Made by a program: the position numbers and the translations under genes
The notes under the pieces: model-generated
Database searches by the model: none
What the model was told of the DNA's origin: nothing
Seen by the model: the letters and a program-made list of their open reading frames with translations, nothing else
Part shown: positions 11,031-21,525 of the stretch, one piece after another
How the letters are laid out: the number at the start of each line of letters is the position of its first letter
How positions within the stretch are numbered: position 1 is the stretch's first letter
DNA from: Locusta migratoria
Taxonomy: Eukaryota; Arthropoda; Insecta; Orthoptera; Acrididae
NCBI GenBank assembly: GCA_026315105.1
Contig: CM048748.1
Span: forward strand, 24,828,078 to 24,892,077
DNA length: 64,000 bases
Direction of reading: 5' to 3'

Positions 11031-12175
11031 TCAGTCCAATTCTTCCACGTAAGTGATGTAGCTAACAACTGCAGCAGGAGTAATTATAGCAATAGACTTT
11101 TTCTTATTTCTACTGTATCGTTTGGAATTTTCAGTTGGTTCAGCTCCACTTGTGTTTGTGGCGATGGTAACAATACTGTTGTCATGGTAGTGAATCAGAG
11201 TCAATCCAGATTTATTATTGGTTACTTGGTCATATGTTCCTATTGGAGCTTTTTCACTTTGTGAGGATTCTTGCACAGAAGCAACCTCTGTTCCATTTGA
11301 GCGAATTGTTCCTGTTACAGTGCAGCACTTTTGTTTTAGTGCATCCAAAAGTGGGATGAATTAAACAAGTTATCAAAGTAGAAATAATGTGTTCAATATC
11401 AAATGGAAGTTTTGATACTACAGCTAAAACAATTCAACCACCTACACCAAGCTCAGGTGTTGTGTTTCCTGTTGCATCACCATAGTATGGTTCAGCTTGA
11501 ACTAGGTACCCTATTCTTTTGCAATGACACCATATCTTAAAACCAAACCTAATCTGTTTACCTGCCATACGTTACTTTATTCCATGCCTCCCATAATACT
11601 GAATCATAGCCTAATCAATACATATCAGTCTTTCGGTATTGAAAGCTCTTAGCCAGTTATCACTCAAGAGTTTCCAAAGGGGGTTCTCTTTGGAAAATCT
11701 GTGATTTTTGCATAATCTGTTTTTATCACAGGCATGTATATATTTCAGAATTCTTTCAAATTTTCCCCTTGACACTGCTTTCGACACAACTAGATTATGT
11801 CAAACCCGGTACATTCTTATCTTGATAAAGGTTTGTAACCGGTTAGAAGATATATGGCCAGTAATGGTTTAATTTCGGCACTTGATGAGCGTAAATATTT
11901 GTGTTATTAGTTATCAAGTCCACAATAATGTCGTCATAAAACAGTTCAAATAAGTAACTGGTGACATTTGTTCTGTCAGAATTCTGGATGTGTCGATTGC
12001 TTAATCTGCACTTCAATAATATAATTCTGACTCCATCTCCTATCAGCCCTTTTTCTTCTGCCAGTAACAAGACTAGTATTTGATGTAGAACATTTCGGAC
12101 TGAGAACACTATCAATTTGAAACCAAAATTACCAAAAAATGATATTTGCATACTTGCTTGGAATTTAAAAAACAC
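11031..12175 (-). pseudogene. piggyBac-type transposase, decayed
   Basis: Read on the minus strand from 12175 downward, blocks appear in the order expected for a piggyBac transposase. First comes an N-terminal FELFYDDIIVDLITNNTN segment at 12175-11843. Around 11570-11440 is IRFGFKIWCHCKRIGYLV followed by QAEPYYGDATGN and an ELGVGG block. At 11348-11031 lies a CCTVTGTIRSNGTE segment followed by Asn/Lys-rich sequence and a VSYITYVEELD end, corresponding to the region before the MGGVD motif. Several frameshifts and stops separate these. The central catalytic Asp region is not clearly readable. Terminal inverted repeats and TTAA ends were not identified. The family cuts and pastes at TTAA; this copy is dead. 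Confidence 0.7.
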
Positions 12176-12242
12176 ATGTTGGGGTATTTTTCGAATTTCA
12201 ACTATTAAGGGGTGTCATAGGGGGTTACAAGTAGTAAAATCA

Positions 12243-12437
12243 ACTCTTCAAATGTTTGTAAATCTTAAGAGACGTAACTACGGGGTCATCAGTCCCTAAG
12301 GCTTACAAACCAATTAAACTAACTTACGCTAAAGACAACACAAACAGCCATGTCCGAGGGACGAATCGAACCCTCGACGACGAACAGCAGCGCGCACCGC
12401 AGCATGGCGCCTCAATACGCAGGGCTATTCTGCTGCG
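12243..12437 (-). mobile_element. tRNA-derived SINE, divergent subfamily
   Basis: The body is the common one (TCAAATGTTTGTAAATC, GGGGTCATCAGTCCCTAAGG), but the tRNA-like head differs: the B-box side reads CGAATCGAACCCTCG and the head runs through GCGCACCGCAGCATGGCGCCTCAATACG. This head resembles the copy at 59289-59482 more than the main subfamily. It lies just beyond the 5' side of the piggyBac relic. Confidence 0.75.
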
Positions 12438-14330
12438 GCTACAAGAAGTATTACAACATTTCACAATGATAGTACTTAATCTATAACTATGGAAATTTAT
12501 ATTAAGAGGGAGAAACAACTGGTGCAGACCAACCAGCCTACGCATGCGAAGCAGCGGGCGTTAAGCTAGTATATGTATATATAGCTTTGTTGATGACACT
12601 TGTTATAAACCCATGAACTTAGGAGAATAGGCCTGTTCAGTCCAACAGACATAATGACACATCGGCAGCATCTGAAAGTTTAAATTGCCAAAACTGCACA
12701 TTACCAGATTTTTATGAAATATCGCCGGTATGTTGCTTCAATCTACGTTAAAATTATTTGTGAAAATTCAACGAAAACTTCGTGGATTACTTTTGGAGCT
12801 GTGTGTGTTGAAATAGACTTACAAGAGACACAGTGGCAGTACTGTGTTATTACTACACATTATTAGTATAGAAAGTGATAGGAAAAGAAATACATGAAAT
12901 AATCAGAGGAATTGACGCAGTTCTTTATTGTCATATACCACTACTCTTAGCTTACAGACGGATTATTCGATTTGAAAGAGGGTCGTTGTTTTCATTTTTG
13001 CAGAAACGTGCTTGTTTCGGATGTTCGATGAAGTCTGAGATAGGTTTTATAAACTTTGCTTAAAGTTGCTGGGTTGACAGGCCTTTGTCGCAAAGTTTCG
13101 TCTTTGGCTGCGGGAGACATCTTCGGAGGTAAAGAGGTGACCGCCTCCGATGATGTCTTATGTTGTCGAGGATGAAATTAAAGGGGAAAGTCTTACTTAT
13201 CGACCAAGGCCTGTAAATACAGAAATTTAAACCTAAGTTTACGCTGGCTGTGTAAACAAACACAGTGTGATCAATAGTTTTAATACCAATGATTTACAGT
13301 CTTTGTCACAAATGCTGTGACGACGGGAGATCAAATTACATTTTCATTCGCTCTCTGCAGAGATGCACCCATGCAGGTAAAAAAGAAGACAGTTGGAACT
13401 ATAGACTTCCACTGTACGTTGTTTTCAACCCGTGTGTGAGGCCTACCACCATCTTTAATGCCCCAAAACGTTTTCTCGATATTAAGTTGTTCGTCGGCGC
13501 GGTGGGTGAGAGGAGCGACTGTAAACAGGAAATAAGTTATCGATTCCCGGAGCCACCATGCTGGCAGCCAACTTCGTTTTCCCTGACAACAGTGGAGCAA
13601 TTTTTAATTGTTCTTAATTTTTGTCGTCTAAGCAACAACTGTCTTAAATATCAGCTACTATAGTGCTTACGTGAATTTTACAAATTCAGTTTCAAATGTC
13701 TCTCTCGCCTTAAATGTGAATTTGATCCAGCACTACGACTCATTAGGCCTCATTTATGTGATTATATATACATTCGTATAACGGAAAAGAGAGGTATGTG
13801 GAGTGTAAAGGAAGATTTATAATTTTTTTTTATTTTTATTTTTTTATTTAGGCTTTACTGAATCTGTTGACAGCCACAGAAGCTAGACCTATGACCACAG
13901 TAGGCCTACTTGTATGGTGCTAAGTTGTTAATTTGCAATTTTAAGTATTTTTGCGCAATATTTTTAGTGTTCAAGTCTGCAAAATACTTAACTGAGATTC
14001 CTTTATTATCTAAAAGCCATTTCAATGGGTTTTTCACTTAGTCCCATATTATCTGAGATATTCATGGAAAATTTTGAGCACGTTTTCGTGCAGAAAGAAG
14101 AGTTGCAAAATTAGATACTGATGTAGATACTTGGATTAAGTATGGTGTTTATATACTAAGGGATATATTTTAAAACATTTAAATTCCCAACACAACCAAA
14201 TTAAATTCAAAACGCAGCTCGAAGGATGTTCTATAAATAACTTGTACCTTACTACTGATTTCAGCATCAAAGAACACTTATTTGGTATTTATTGAAAAAC
14301 AATGGTAACTGATAACAGTTATATCTGCAA
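12438..14330. other. Intergenic stretch
   Basis: Mostly AT-rich. ORFs at 12875-13063 and 13289-13663 lack family features and overlap antisense ORFs of similar length. A T/A-rich patch near 13820-13850 is low complexity. Confidence 0.5.
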
Positions 14331-15190
14331 GTTCACAGCACTCACACAGTCTTAAACATGCAGCTTTCCATTCAGTGTTGTATCGCCTCTTATCAGTTCC
14401 ATTAAGTGATTCTGTATTTCAAACAGACCTACTACCCATCAAATATATAGCATCTACTGATGACCACAGCCCTGCCCTCATTGACAACATACTTCAGAAG
14501 AACATACTGAAAAAAAAATACACTTATGTTCAAATGTTCAAATGTATGTAAAGCCTATGGGACTCAACTACGGGGTCATCAGTCCCTAAGCTTACAAACT
14601 ACTTATGAACTACTTACGAACTAGGACGGCACAAATATCCATGCCCGAGGGGGGATTCGAACCCTCGACCGTAGTGACCGTGCAAACCGTGACTGAAGCG
14701 CCTCAGTCCCCTCGGCCACCGCGGCCGGCACACTTTTGTTTTCTGCCCAACAAGAGGTAGTCAATAATCAGAAAAACTGATGTTGTCATCCCATATTTAG
14801 GCAAAATTTCGGAACACCTTGCTAAAAAGTTAAAATCTCCAAATTGCAGACCTTTATTTAACAACACAAGCAGCTTTTCAAAACATTTATTCGATAGTAA
14901 AGACAAAATCCAACCCATAGCGCAGAGTGTTGTGTATAAGATCACATGGGGACATTGTGGAAAAGTATATATTGGCAGGGCTGTAGCTATTAGATTTTCA
15001 GAACATAAGCTGGTGGTTAAAAACGAAAGATTCACCATTTGCCGAACATCTACTCACGGATACCGTACTTATGATGCAGACTGTGAAATCTAACATTCTC
15101 TCAAGACAGATATATGACACTATTATCAATACTGGAAATCGATAAATATATGGCAGACGACGCCAGTATAGTATTAAATGATCAAACACA
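14331..15190 (+). mobile_element. Penelope-like element fragment (RT thumb and GIY-YIG), split by a SINE
   Basis: Left of the SINE, about 14335-14519 reads as an RT thumb/connector region: SHSLKHAAFHSVLYRLLS, PLSDSVFQTDLLPIKYIA, then DNILQKNI. Right of the SINE, from about 14790, comes PYLGKISEHLAKKLKSPNC, a linker, then VYKITWGHCGKVYIG followed by RFSEHK, which is the start of a GIY-YIG endonuclease domain as found at the C-terminus of Penelope-like elements. The reading frame is broken in several places and the domain is incomplete after about 15050. Family knowledge: these elements encode one RT plus GIY-YIG protein. Confidence 0.7.
14531..14729 (-). mobile_element. tRNA-derived SINE inside the Penelope-like fragment
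   Basis: A full copy of the common SINE read on the minus strand, with B box (GATTCGAACCC in plus orientation) and the GCCGGCCGCGGTGGCCGAG head at the right. Direct repeats ACACTTATGTT (14520-14530) and ACACTTTTGTT (14730-14740) form an 11-bp target duplication with one mismatch. It inserted after the Penelope-like copy. Confidence 0.9.
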
Positions 15191-16153
15191 GTTTCCGTTT
15201 TTCCTTCTCCTAAAAAAGTTTTTGGTTAGCAGTTTTTTAAATGTATCTCAAATGTATTTGTCCTTATGGATGTGGTATCGACCAGAAAAAATAAAATCTT
15301 AAGAATTTTAAATTACATAAGATATTTATTGCATTCTAAATGCTGAATATGATAATTCTTAGAACTTATTTTTACAACACTTACCTATTATGATCACATT
15401 AGTGCACTAGATTATAATGAAGTCATATCGAACACAATATTCACATTTGTCAATACTGTATACGATAACAGACACACATTGGCGTAAAAGGAGTTGACCA
15501 CCAAATATTCCTTTATACTATTTCCAGAGTAAACTTTATTGTGAGTTACAGATTTTCTCGAGATGGCATGTTACTGAAAATGTGTGTTGTACAATTTTCA
15601 ACGTGACTGAATAATATCCACCGTATATCCAGTTTTTAAATAATATGTAGTACCGACCGGTTGCCGGTTGGCTGTATCACATATTAGAAGGAAAAAAAAT
15701 GTATTGGTGAATGGAGGACACCTTTCTGAGCTAAACTAAGTGACGTAAAATTTTTTTGGATGTTACTCATGTTTCTAAAATTGATTCGATTAATTGAGCT
15801 CTTGGTTTTAAAAGATATTTTGACAAACTTCATTACAGAATGGATGTACTGGGAAGCAGTAGTTAGTATCCAAAAATCCTTAAATAGCCATCAGCAGGAC
15901 GTTCTTGACTTGACGGCACAAATTAATCGTATTGCATGTTTTTGGGGTATGAAAACGTTAGCTTAGTTTGATGAGTTACCCCAGAGAATATTCTCGTATG
16001 ACACTACAAAACGAAAGTACGCATAATACCGAACCTTATTAAATTTCTACATCTCCTATTTGTGACAACATTAGTCTAGCCAACAGGGACTGGTTTAAGT
16101 GGTTCAGCAATATTTTAGAATGCTCCTTACAATTAAAATTCTTATCAAGCCCT
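15191..16153. other. Intergenic stretch
   Basis: No recognised features. Short ORFs at 15114-15302 and 15760-15966 do not resemble anything I know. Confidence 0.5.
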
Positions 16154-17339
16154 AACCCAAGAATTGGGTTCAGGAGAAATGTAGGAACACGGGAGACAAT
16201 GCTCACTTTACGGCTTATCCTAGAAGATAGATTAAGACAAGGCAAACCTACATTTCTAGCTTTTGTAGATTTGGAGAAGGCTTTTGACAATGTTGATTGG
16301 AATAAATTCTTTCAAGTTCTGAAGCAAGCAGGAGTAAAATATAGGAAGCGTAAGGTTATTTACAACTTATACAAAAACCAGACAGCGGTTGTCAGAGTTG
16401 AAGGGCATGAAAGGGATGCAGCGGTTGGAAAGGGAGTAAGACAAAGTTGTAGTCTTTCGCCATTGTTATTCAATTTGTACATTGAGCAAGCTATAAAGGA
16501 AAGCAAGGAGAAATTTGGAGAAGGAATGAAAGTTCAGGGTGAAGAATTAAAAATATTGCGTTTTGCCGACGACGTAGTAAATCTGTCAGATTCAGCAAAG
16601 GACCTGAAAGAGCAATTGAACGGAATGGACAGTGTGCTGAAAGGTGGATATAAGATGCACATTATCAAGAGGAAAACTAGGGTAATGGAGTGCAGTGTAA
16701 GAAAATCAGGTGATGCTGAAGGAATTAGATTGGGAAACGAAGCAATGAAGGATGTAGATGAGTTTTGTTACTTGGACAGTAAAATAACAAATGATGGTCG
16801 CAGTACAGAGGTTTTAAGATGCAGAATGGCAATGGGTAGAAAAGCGTTCTTGAAAAAGAGAAATTTGTTAACATCGAATATTGATTTAAACCTAAGGAAG
16901 TCCTTTCTGAAGGCATTTGTATGGAGTGTTGCGTTGTTTGGGAGTGAGACATGGACGATAAACAGTGCGGATAGGAAGAGGATTGAGGCTTTTGAAATAT
17001 GGTGCTACAGAAGAATACTGAAGATTAGGTGGGTGGAGGAGGTACTGAACATAATTGTGTAGAAAAGAATTTTCTGACATACCTTGACTAAAAGAAGGGA
17101 TAGATTGGTACGACACATTCTTAGACATCAAGGAATGGTGAATTTAGCGTTGGAGGGAAGTGTGTGGAGTAAAAATCGTAGAGGAAGACCAAGAGATGGA
17201 TACAGTAATCAGATTGAGATAGATGTAGGTTGCCGTTCTTATGTGGAGATGAAGAGGCTTGCTCAGGATAGGGTATTGTGGAAAGCTGCTTCAAACCAGT
17301 CTCCGGACTGAAGACCACAACAACAACAACCCAAGAATT
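16154..17339 (+). mobile_element. RTE-like non-LTR element, 5'-truncated, with target duplication (copy 2)
   Basis: The exact 12-mer AACCCAAGAATT occurs at 16154-16165 and 17328-17339 and frames the insertion. The element begins inside the RT domain and ends ...GGACTGAAGACCACAACAACAAC. This is the best-preserved of the three copies and serves to identify the other two. Confidence 0.88.
16172..17311 (+). pseudogene. RTE-like reverse transcriptase C-terminal two thirds
   Basis: The frame opens with FRRNVGTRETMLTLRLIL and reads through RT motif A (FLAFVDLEKAFDNVDW), the GVRQSCSLSPLLFNLYIE block and motif C (RFADDVVNL). An FCYLDSKITNDGRS block and WCYRRILKIRW follow. Frame 16199-17062 is open for 287 codons. 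A small deletion removes the usual DRVTN segment near 17040 and a TAG ends the frame at 17060. The C-terminal part resumes at 17084-17311 (RDRLVRHILRHQGMVNLALE, RRGRPRDGYS, RLAQDRVLWKAASNQSPD). With no endonuclease domain and a broken C-terminus, it is not functional. Confidence 0.85.
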
Positions 17340-17479
17340 TGACACATTCAACTTCTTCTGTCTCCTTGTCGTTATGCGTTAAGCATATGTAAGCGCAGAA
17401 AACTTTTACAAGTCCTAAACTACATATAGTACTACATAGTATAAGCCATGTCTCCACCATATCCTTTCTTCCAGGAGTG

Positions 17480-17682
17480 CTAGTCTTGCATGGTTCGCAG
17501 GAGAGCTTCTGTGAAGTTTGGAAAGTAGGAGGCGAGGTACTGGCGGAAGTAGAGTTGTGAGACGGCATCGTGAGTCGTGTCGGGATAGCACAGTCGGTAG
17601 TACGCTTTCCCGCGAAAGGCAAAGGTCCCAGGTTCGAGTCCCGGTTCCGGCACACAATTTTAATCTGCCAGGAAGTTTTAGA
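17480..17682 (+). mobile_element. tRNA-derived SINE (second family, TCGGGATAGC head)
   Basis: The tRNA-like part is at 17577-17655: GTCGGGATAGCACAGTCGGT as the A-box region and GGTTCGAGTCC as B box, ending CCGGCACA. It is preceded by a leader containing GGAGAGCTTCTGTGAAGTTT and followed by AATTTTAATCTGCCAGGAAG. The same order in reverse complement appears twice at 57048-57592. Because the leader and tail are shared between copies, this is a SINE and not a cellular tRNA gene. Confidence 0.8.
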
Positions 17683-17879
17683 TATAGTGTGTTTTTTGGA
17701 GATTTGGCGACAGAGAAAGGGCTGAAAAAATTTATTAATGTCAATGAACATTTTATTTGCTGACCTTGTTACGGCTATACTTGATTTATTATTTTTTACA
17801 AAGTTTGCGTCATTTGCAAAACAAAAAATAAATAAAAATAAAAAATTACTTGACAGCCAAAATTGTTGTTAATGATTCG

Positions 17880-19480
17880 TCATTGATATATGCGAGAAAA
17901 AGAAGGAACTCTAAGATGCAACCTTGGGGTCTCCGCAATTTATTATTTCCCAGTTGTAAGGGGCCTGGAAGTTCAATATACGCCTCATTCCTACTGGCAC
18001 TATTTGCTTCCTGTCATAAATACGATTTGAATCACTATGCTGCATATCCCGTCACTCTGTAATATTCTAATTTGGTCAAAAGAGTACTGTAATTTACACA
18101 GTCGAATGCCTTTGACACATCACAAAAGGAACCGTATTCTGTGATTTATTATCTAATGTATTAAGGATATTCTCACTATTTGTGCAGAAACATTCATCAG
18201 TATCGCTACCCTTAGAAATCCGAATATTTTATTAGTGGACAGATGTTTCAGAAGACGAACATTAACTTTTCTAAAATTTTTGAGAATGTGGGCAAAAGTG
18301 AATTTGGACGGCCGCTTGATGGAATTTCTTTATGTCCTATTTTATGCAAGGCTTTAACATCATCATGTTTCAGCCATTCAGGAAATTATCTGTTAATAAA
18401 ATGGTTCTACAAGTAACTTACGATGTCACTAAACTCAGAGGCACACTCTTTAATCACATTTGTTGATATATTATCATAGCCATTTTTTTTTTATTTTTAG
18501 GATTTTGTGGTGCACATTATTTCTAGTGTTGTTGTGGGTGTCATATTACTGTTAATATTAGTAGTGACAGGTGTGAGATTTTCCACTGCAGAAATCTCGA
18601 CCCAACCCCGTATTTGCTATAATGGCTAGGAAATGGTTATTGAAAATTTCAGCAACAATGCAGACATCATTCTGTTATCCGTGTCTCATGATCAGTGCTC
18701 GTCTTCATCTCATGTTGTACTAGTCTCTTTATTTGCTGTATCACGCATTGCCTTTATTTTGTTACCTGATGCGATTATCCTATTCAGATAATGCATTTGC
18801 TTTGATGCCCGTATTACCAACTTGCAGTACGTTTTGTAATGATCTGAAGAATTTACGCCTAAACTATTTTTAATGATGATAATAGTTTCCTTTTTGTCTT
18901 ACAGGAGACCCATATTACTTGAGAAATCCATGGTTTCTTTATAGACTTTGGACAACCCTGAGTAAGTTTTGGGGGGAATGCAGTTTTCGGACAAGTTAAG
19001 GGCATTATTAATGAAACTTTTGTGTTTTCCATTCACGCTATGTGCCCTGTAAGGACATTATTCATCAAATTGTTGTATTTGTCATTCACGCTATGGGCAC
19101 TGTAAACATCAGTCCAATCTTCCTTGAGTAGTTTTCTATCCAGATCAGCATTAACATCTAACAAAAGGACCTGCATATCATGGTGTGAAAGACTACTTTT
19201 ATAACATAATTTTGATCATTAGATATTTCTATAAGGATATTATCAATGACTGTCCTTCAGCCCTTAGCTATCCTAGTCGGAAATTCAACAGTATGAATTT
19301 ACTTGAATGACAATGTTACTGGCTGCAATAAGTTCTTATTGGAACAGTTTTGTAGGATATCTATATTTAAGTCACCAGCCAACACTAATTCTTTCTTTTT
19401 TGTCGTTACATGGGCCAATATAGCTTCCAAGTAAATTATGAAAAGAATAAAGTTACCATTTGGTACTCTGTAAATGATTT
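17880..19480 (-). mobile_element. Jockey-like non-LTR retrotransposon, strongly decayed
   Basis: Reading from right to left on the minus strand: possible endonuclease remnants near 19300, ENCIPPKTYSGLSKVYKETM near 18990, then YCKLVIRASKQMHYLNRIIA near 18840, RT finger remnants near 18350-18200 (HLSTNKIFGFLRV), and a clear RT motif A (CDVSKAFDCVNYSTLLTKLE) at about 18130-18070. Stops and shifts are frequent and the end is lost near 17880. The order of blocks matches a Jockey/CR1-group ORF2. The exact clade is uncertain. Confidence 0.6.
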
Positions 19481-20512
19481 ATTATGAAACTGTACTTCAA
19501 TTTGCACAAACTACCATAGACTGCTATTGGCGATCTTGTAAGCGTAGATTTTTATATATATAAAACATTTAGTTAAATATTTTCTTTAATTGAAGTTGTA
19601 TTGTGATTCAGATACTAGAATCGCGTTTGCGATAGCTTAGAATTACCACGATTTTCGTTCCTTTTCTTGCTATAGTAAATATAACGGGACTCAAAAGTTA
19701 TCGTAATGCCTATGTGATGTATAACACCTAGTGAGCGAGTGAATCTTGTTAACTCACTGCATTCAACCTCCGTTACAGACACGGTTCCCTAAGGTTTCTC
19801 ATGAGATAGTTATTTAAATACCCGACATTGTGTCGGAAACTGAGTTGACGTATCGCCTCATTATAAACTTAATCTTTCGATGGCACCTAATTTCAACGAA
19901 TCGTTGTAAACCGCACGGAATGGAAATTCTTCGAACTCTGCCGGAGGCTGCTATTATTTGCGCTTCTCAGTGTTCCTTCGGCGATATCTCGTCGAGAAAC
20001 CTGCCTCGGCTCAAGTCTTCTCCAATCAGCGACGCAGGGCGTCAAATCGCAAAGTTAAACAAGGCTGTCGAACACAATTAAAAGAAAACCGCCCATCTAA
20101 CTTTTCAGTATTTCGTGAATTCCGGACGGGGAGGCATTTCTGCGAAAAGAGGTATCCCGCAGAGATAACTCCCAAGTGCCGAAAGTTAAGAATTAATCTC
20201 CGGAGAGAGATCCGCTGATGCATGCGTAAGCAGGCGCCGGCCGCCAGCCGCCGAGGAGCCGGCAGCTCGGATAGCCCTTCCTACCCCCCTCCTATTGAAT
20301 CACGTCGTTTTCTTCTGGCACATTCACTTACAAGTCGAACAACAGGAACTTTTAAGAGCATAAGCCCGTTGCAGTGGGATAAGAAACTGAAGAATGAACT
20401 ATCAAAATTCACACAGTTCTGTGAATCATAACATTTGGCACTGAACAGTCATTGACTCTACGCAGTGTGTCTCAGTTCTCATAGCAATGTGGCTATAATA
20501 ATAGAAAAATCG
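19481..20512. other. Intergenic stretch
   Basis: No recognised features. A moderately GC-rich patch lies at about 19900-20300; the overlapping ORFs there are probably chance. Confidence 0.5.
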
Positions 20513-20565
20513 TAAATTAAAAAACACAATTTTTTCTGTGTTCTAAATGTTTATTTTTGTTTACT

Positions 20566-20598
20566 TAACCAGTTTTCGGCTTCTTAGTCCATCATCAG
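20566..20598 (-). ncRNA. Hammerhead-like motif, left arm (candidate)
   Basis: Minus strand reads CTGATGA, T, GG...CC hairpin, GAAA, then AACTGGTT-A. This matches the hammerhead core order (CUGANGA, stem II, GAA, stem III, NUH), with stem III reduced to four pairs and no loop. An extra U sits before stem II, and stem I would have only about four pairs, so activity is doubtful. Confidence 0.35.
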
Positions 20599-20876
20599 AA
20601 TATTGATTGCTGTGTCAAAGAAGTTACGATGTTTAGATACAGTATGGGAAGAGATGACAAATCTCTACACTTAGATCGACATACATAGTAAAACACTTTT
20701 TTGACATTGTGTTATTACAGTTATCAACTTAAAAACTAAACACTAAGTTGATAACTGTAATAACACAATGTCAAAGAATTGTTTTACTATGTATGTCGAT
20801 CTAAGTGTAGAGATTTGTCATCTCTTCCCATACTGTATCTAAACATTGTAACCTCTTTGACACAGCAATCAATACT

Positions 20877-20909
20877 CTGATAATGGCCTAATAAGCCGAA
20901 AACCGGTTA
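20877..20909 (+). ncRNA. Hammerhead-like motif, right arm (candidate)
   Basis: Plus strand mirror of the left-arm motif: CTGATAA, T, GG(...)CC, GAA, then the perfect palindrome AACCGGTT and A. The core G8 is changed to A, which would be expected to abolish cleavage. Confidence 0.3.
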
Positions 20910-20962
20910 AGTAAACAAAAATAAACTTGTAAAACACACACAAAATTGTGTTTTTTAATTTA

Positions 20963-21465
20963 TTCGATAATGTTCTACCAATAAGCGACGGAAGAATTAG
21001 TCAACATGAGAAAAATCATAGTCGGCATTAAAAAATAGCTTCTTTATACGAATGAAAATAGTTTTAAAAGTGCTTTGAAACATTCAGTGCAATTCTTGTT
21101 ATTAATGCAGTGGCAATGTTTTACTCCTCCGTTGCCAACTTAATCGCTCATTTCTAAGCACGGGATACTAATATTGAAGCGAATGTACGTATAAATTGGT
21201 AGGAATCCTTTGGAACTGCTCACAGTTGTTATTACGTGTAATAATTCCATTTGTGGGTAGGGTAAGATTGCAATCGAATGTCAGAGACTTAACCAGTCAC
21301 ACAGTCGTATTTTTGTTACCTTGTTTCTGAAAGTAATTTCAATTTTTGCTTAGAATGTTAAATAATATTTGTATAGTTTGTTTTTGTGTAATCAGTTTTG
21401 TTGTTCAGTTAGCATTTCAAATGGGTTCTAAATTAAATGATAAAGGAATAGATTATGTCTCGACT

Positions 21466-21525
<60 letters not shown>

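Larger units (their letters stand above)
20513..20962. repeat. Long foldback palindrome with hammerhead-like motifs at both ends
   Basis: Arms of about 219 bp (20513-20731 and 20744-20962) are reverse complements with few mismatches around a 12-bp loop. The centre pairs GTTATTACAGTTATCAACTT with its complement. The outer ends pair AATTAAAAAACACAATTTT. Each arm carries one copy of a CTGATGA...GAAAACC motif near its outer side. No ORF is present. The small loop and high arm identity suggest a recent inverted duplication or a palindromic insertion. Confidence 0.9.

Noticed and set aside
17577..17655. tRNA gene in TCGGGATAGC...CCGGCACA
   Set aside because: Complete-looking A and B boxes, but the flanks are shared with the copies at 57048-57592, and the folding shows no convincing acceptor stem. 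It is a SINE head.
17263..17751. 162-codon minus-strand ORF
   Set aside because: Crosses the RTE tail and a tRNA-derived SINE in antisense; typical of conceptual proteins from SINE sequence.
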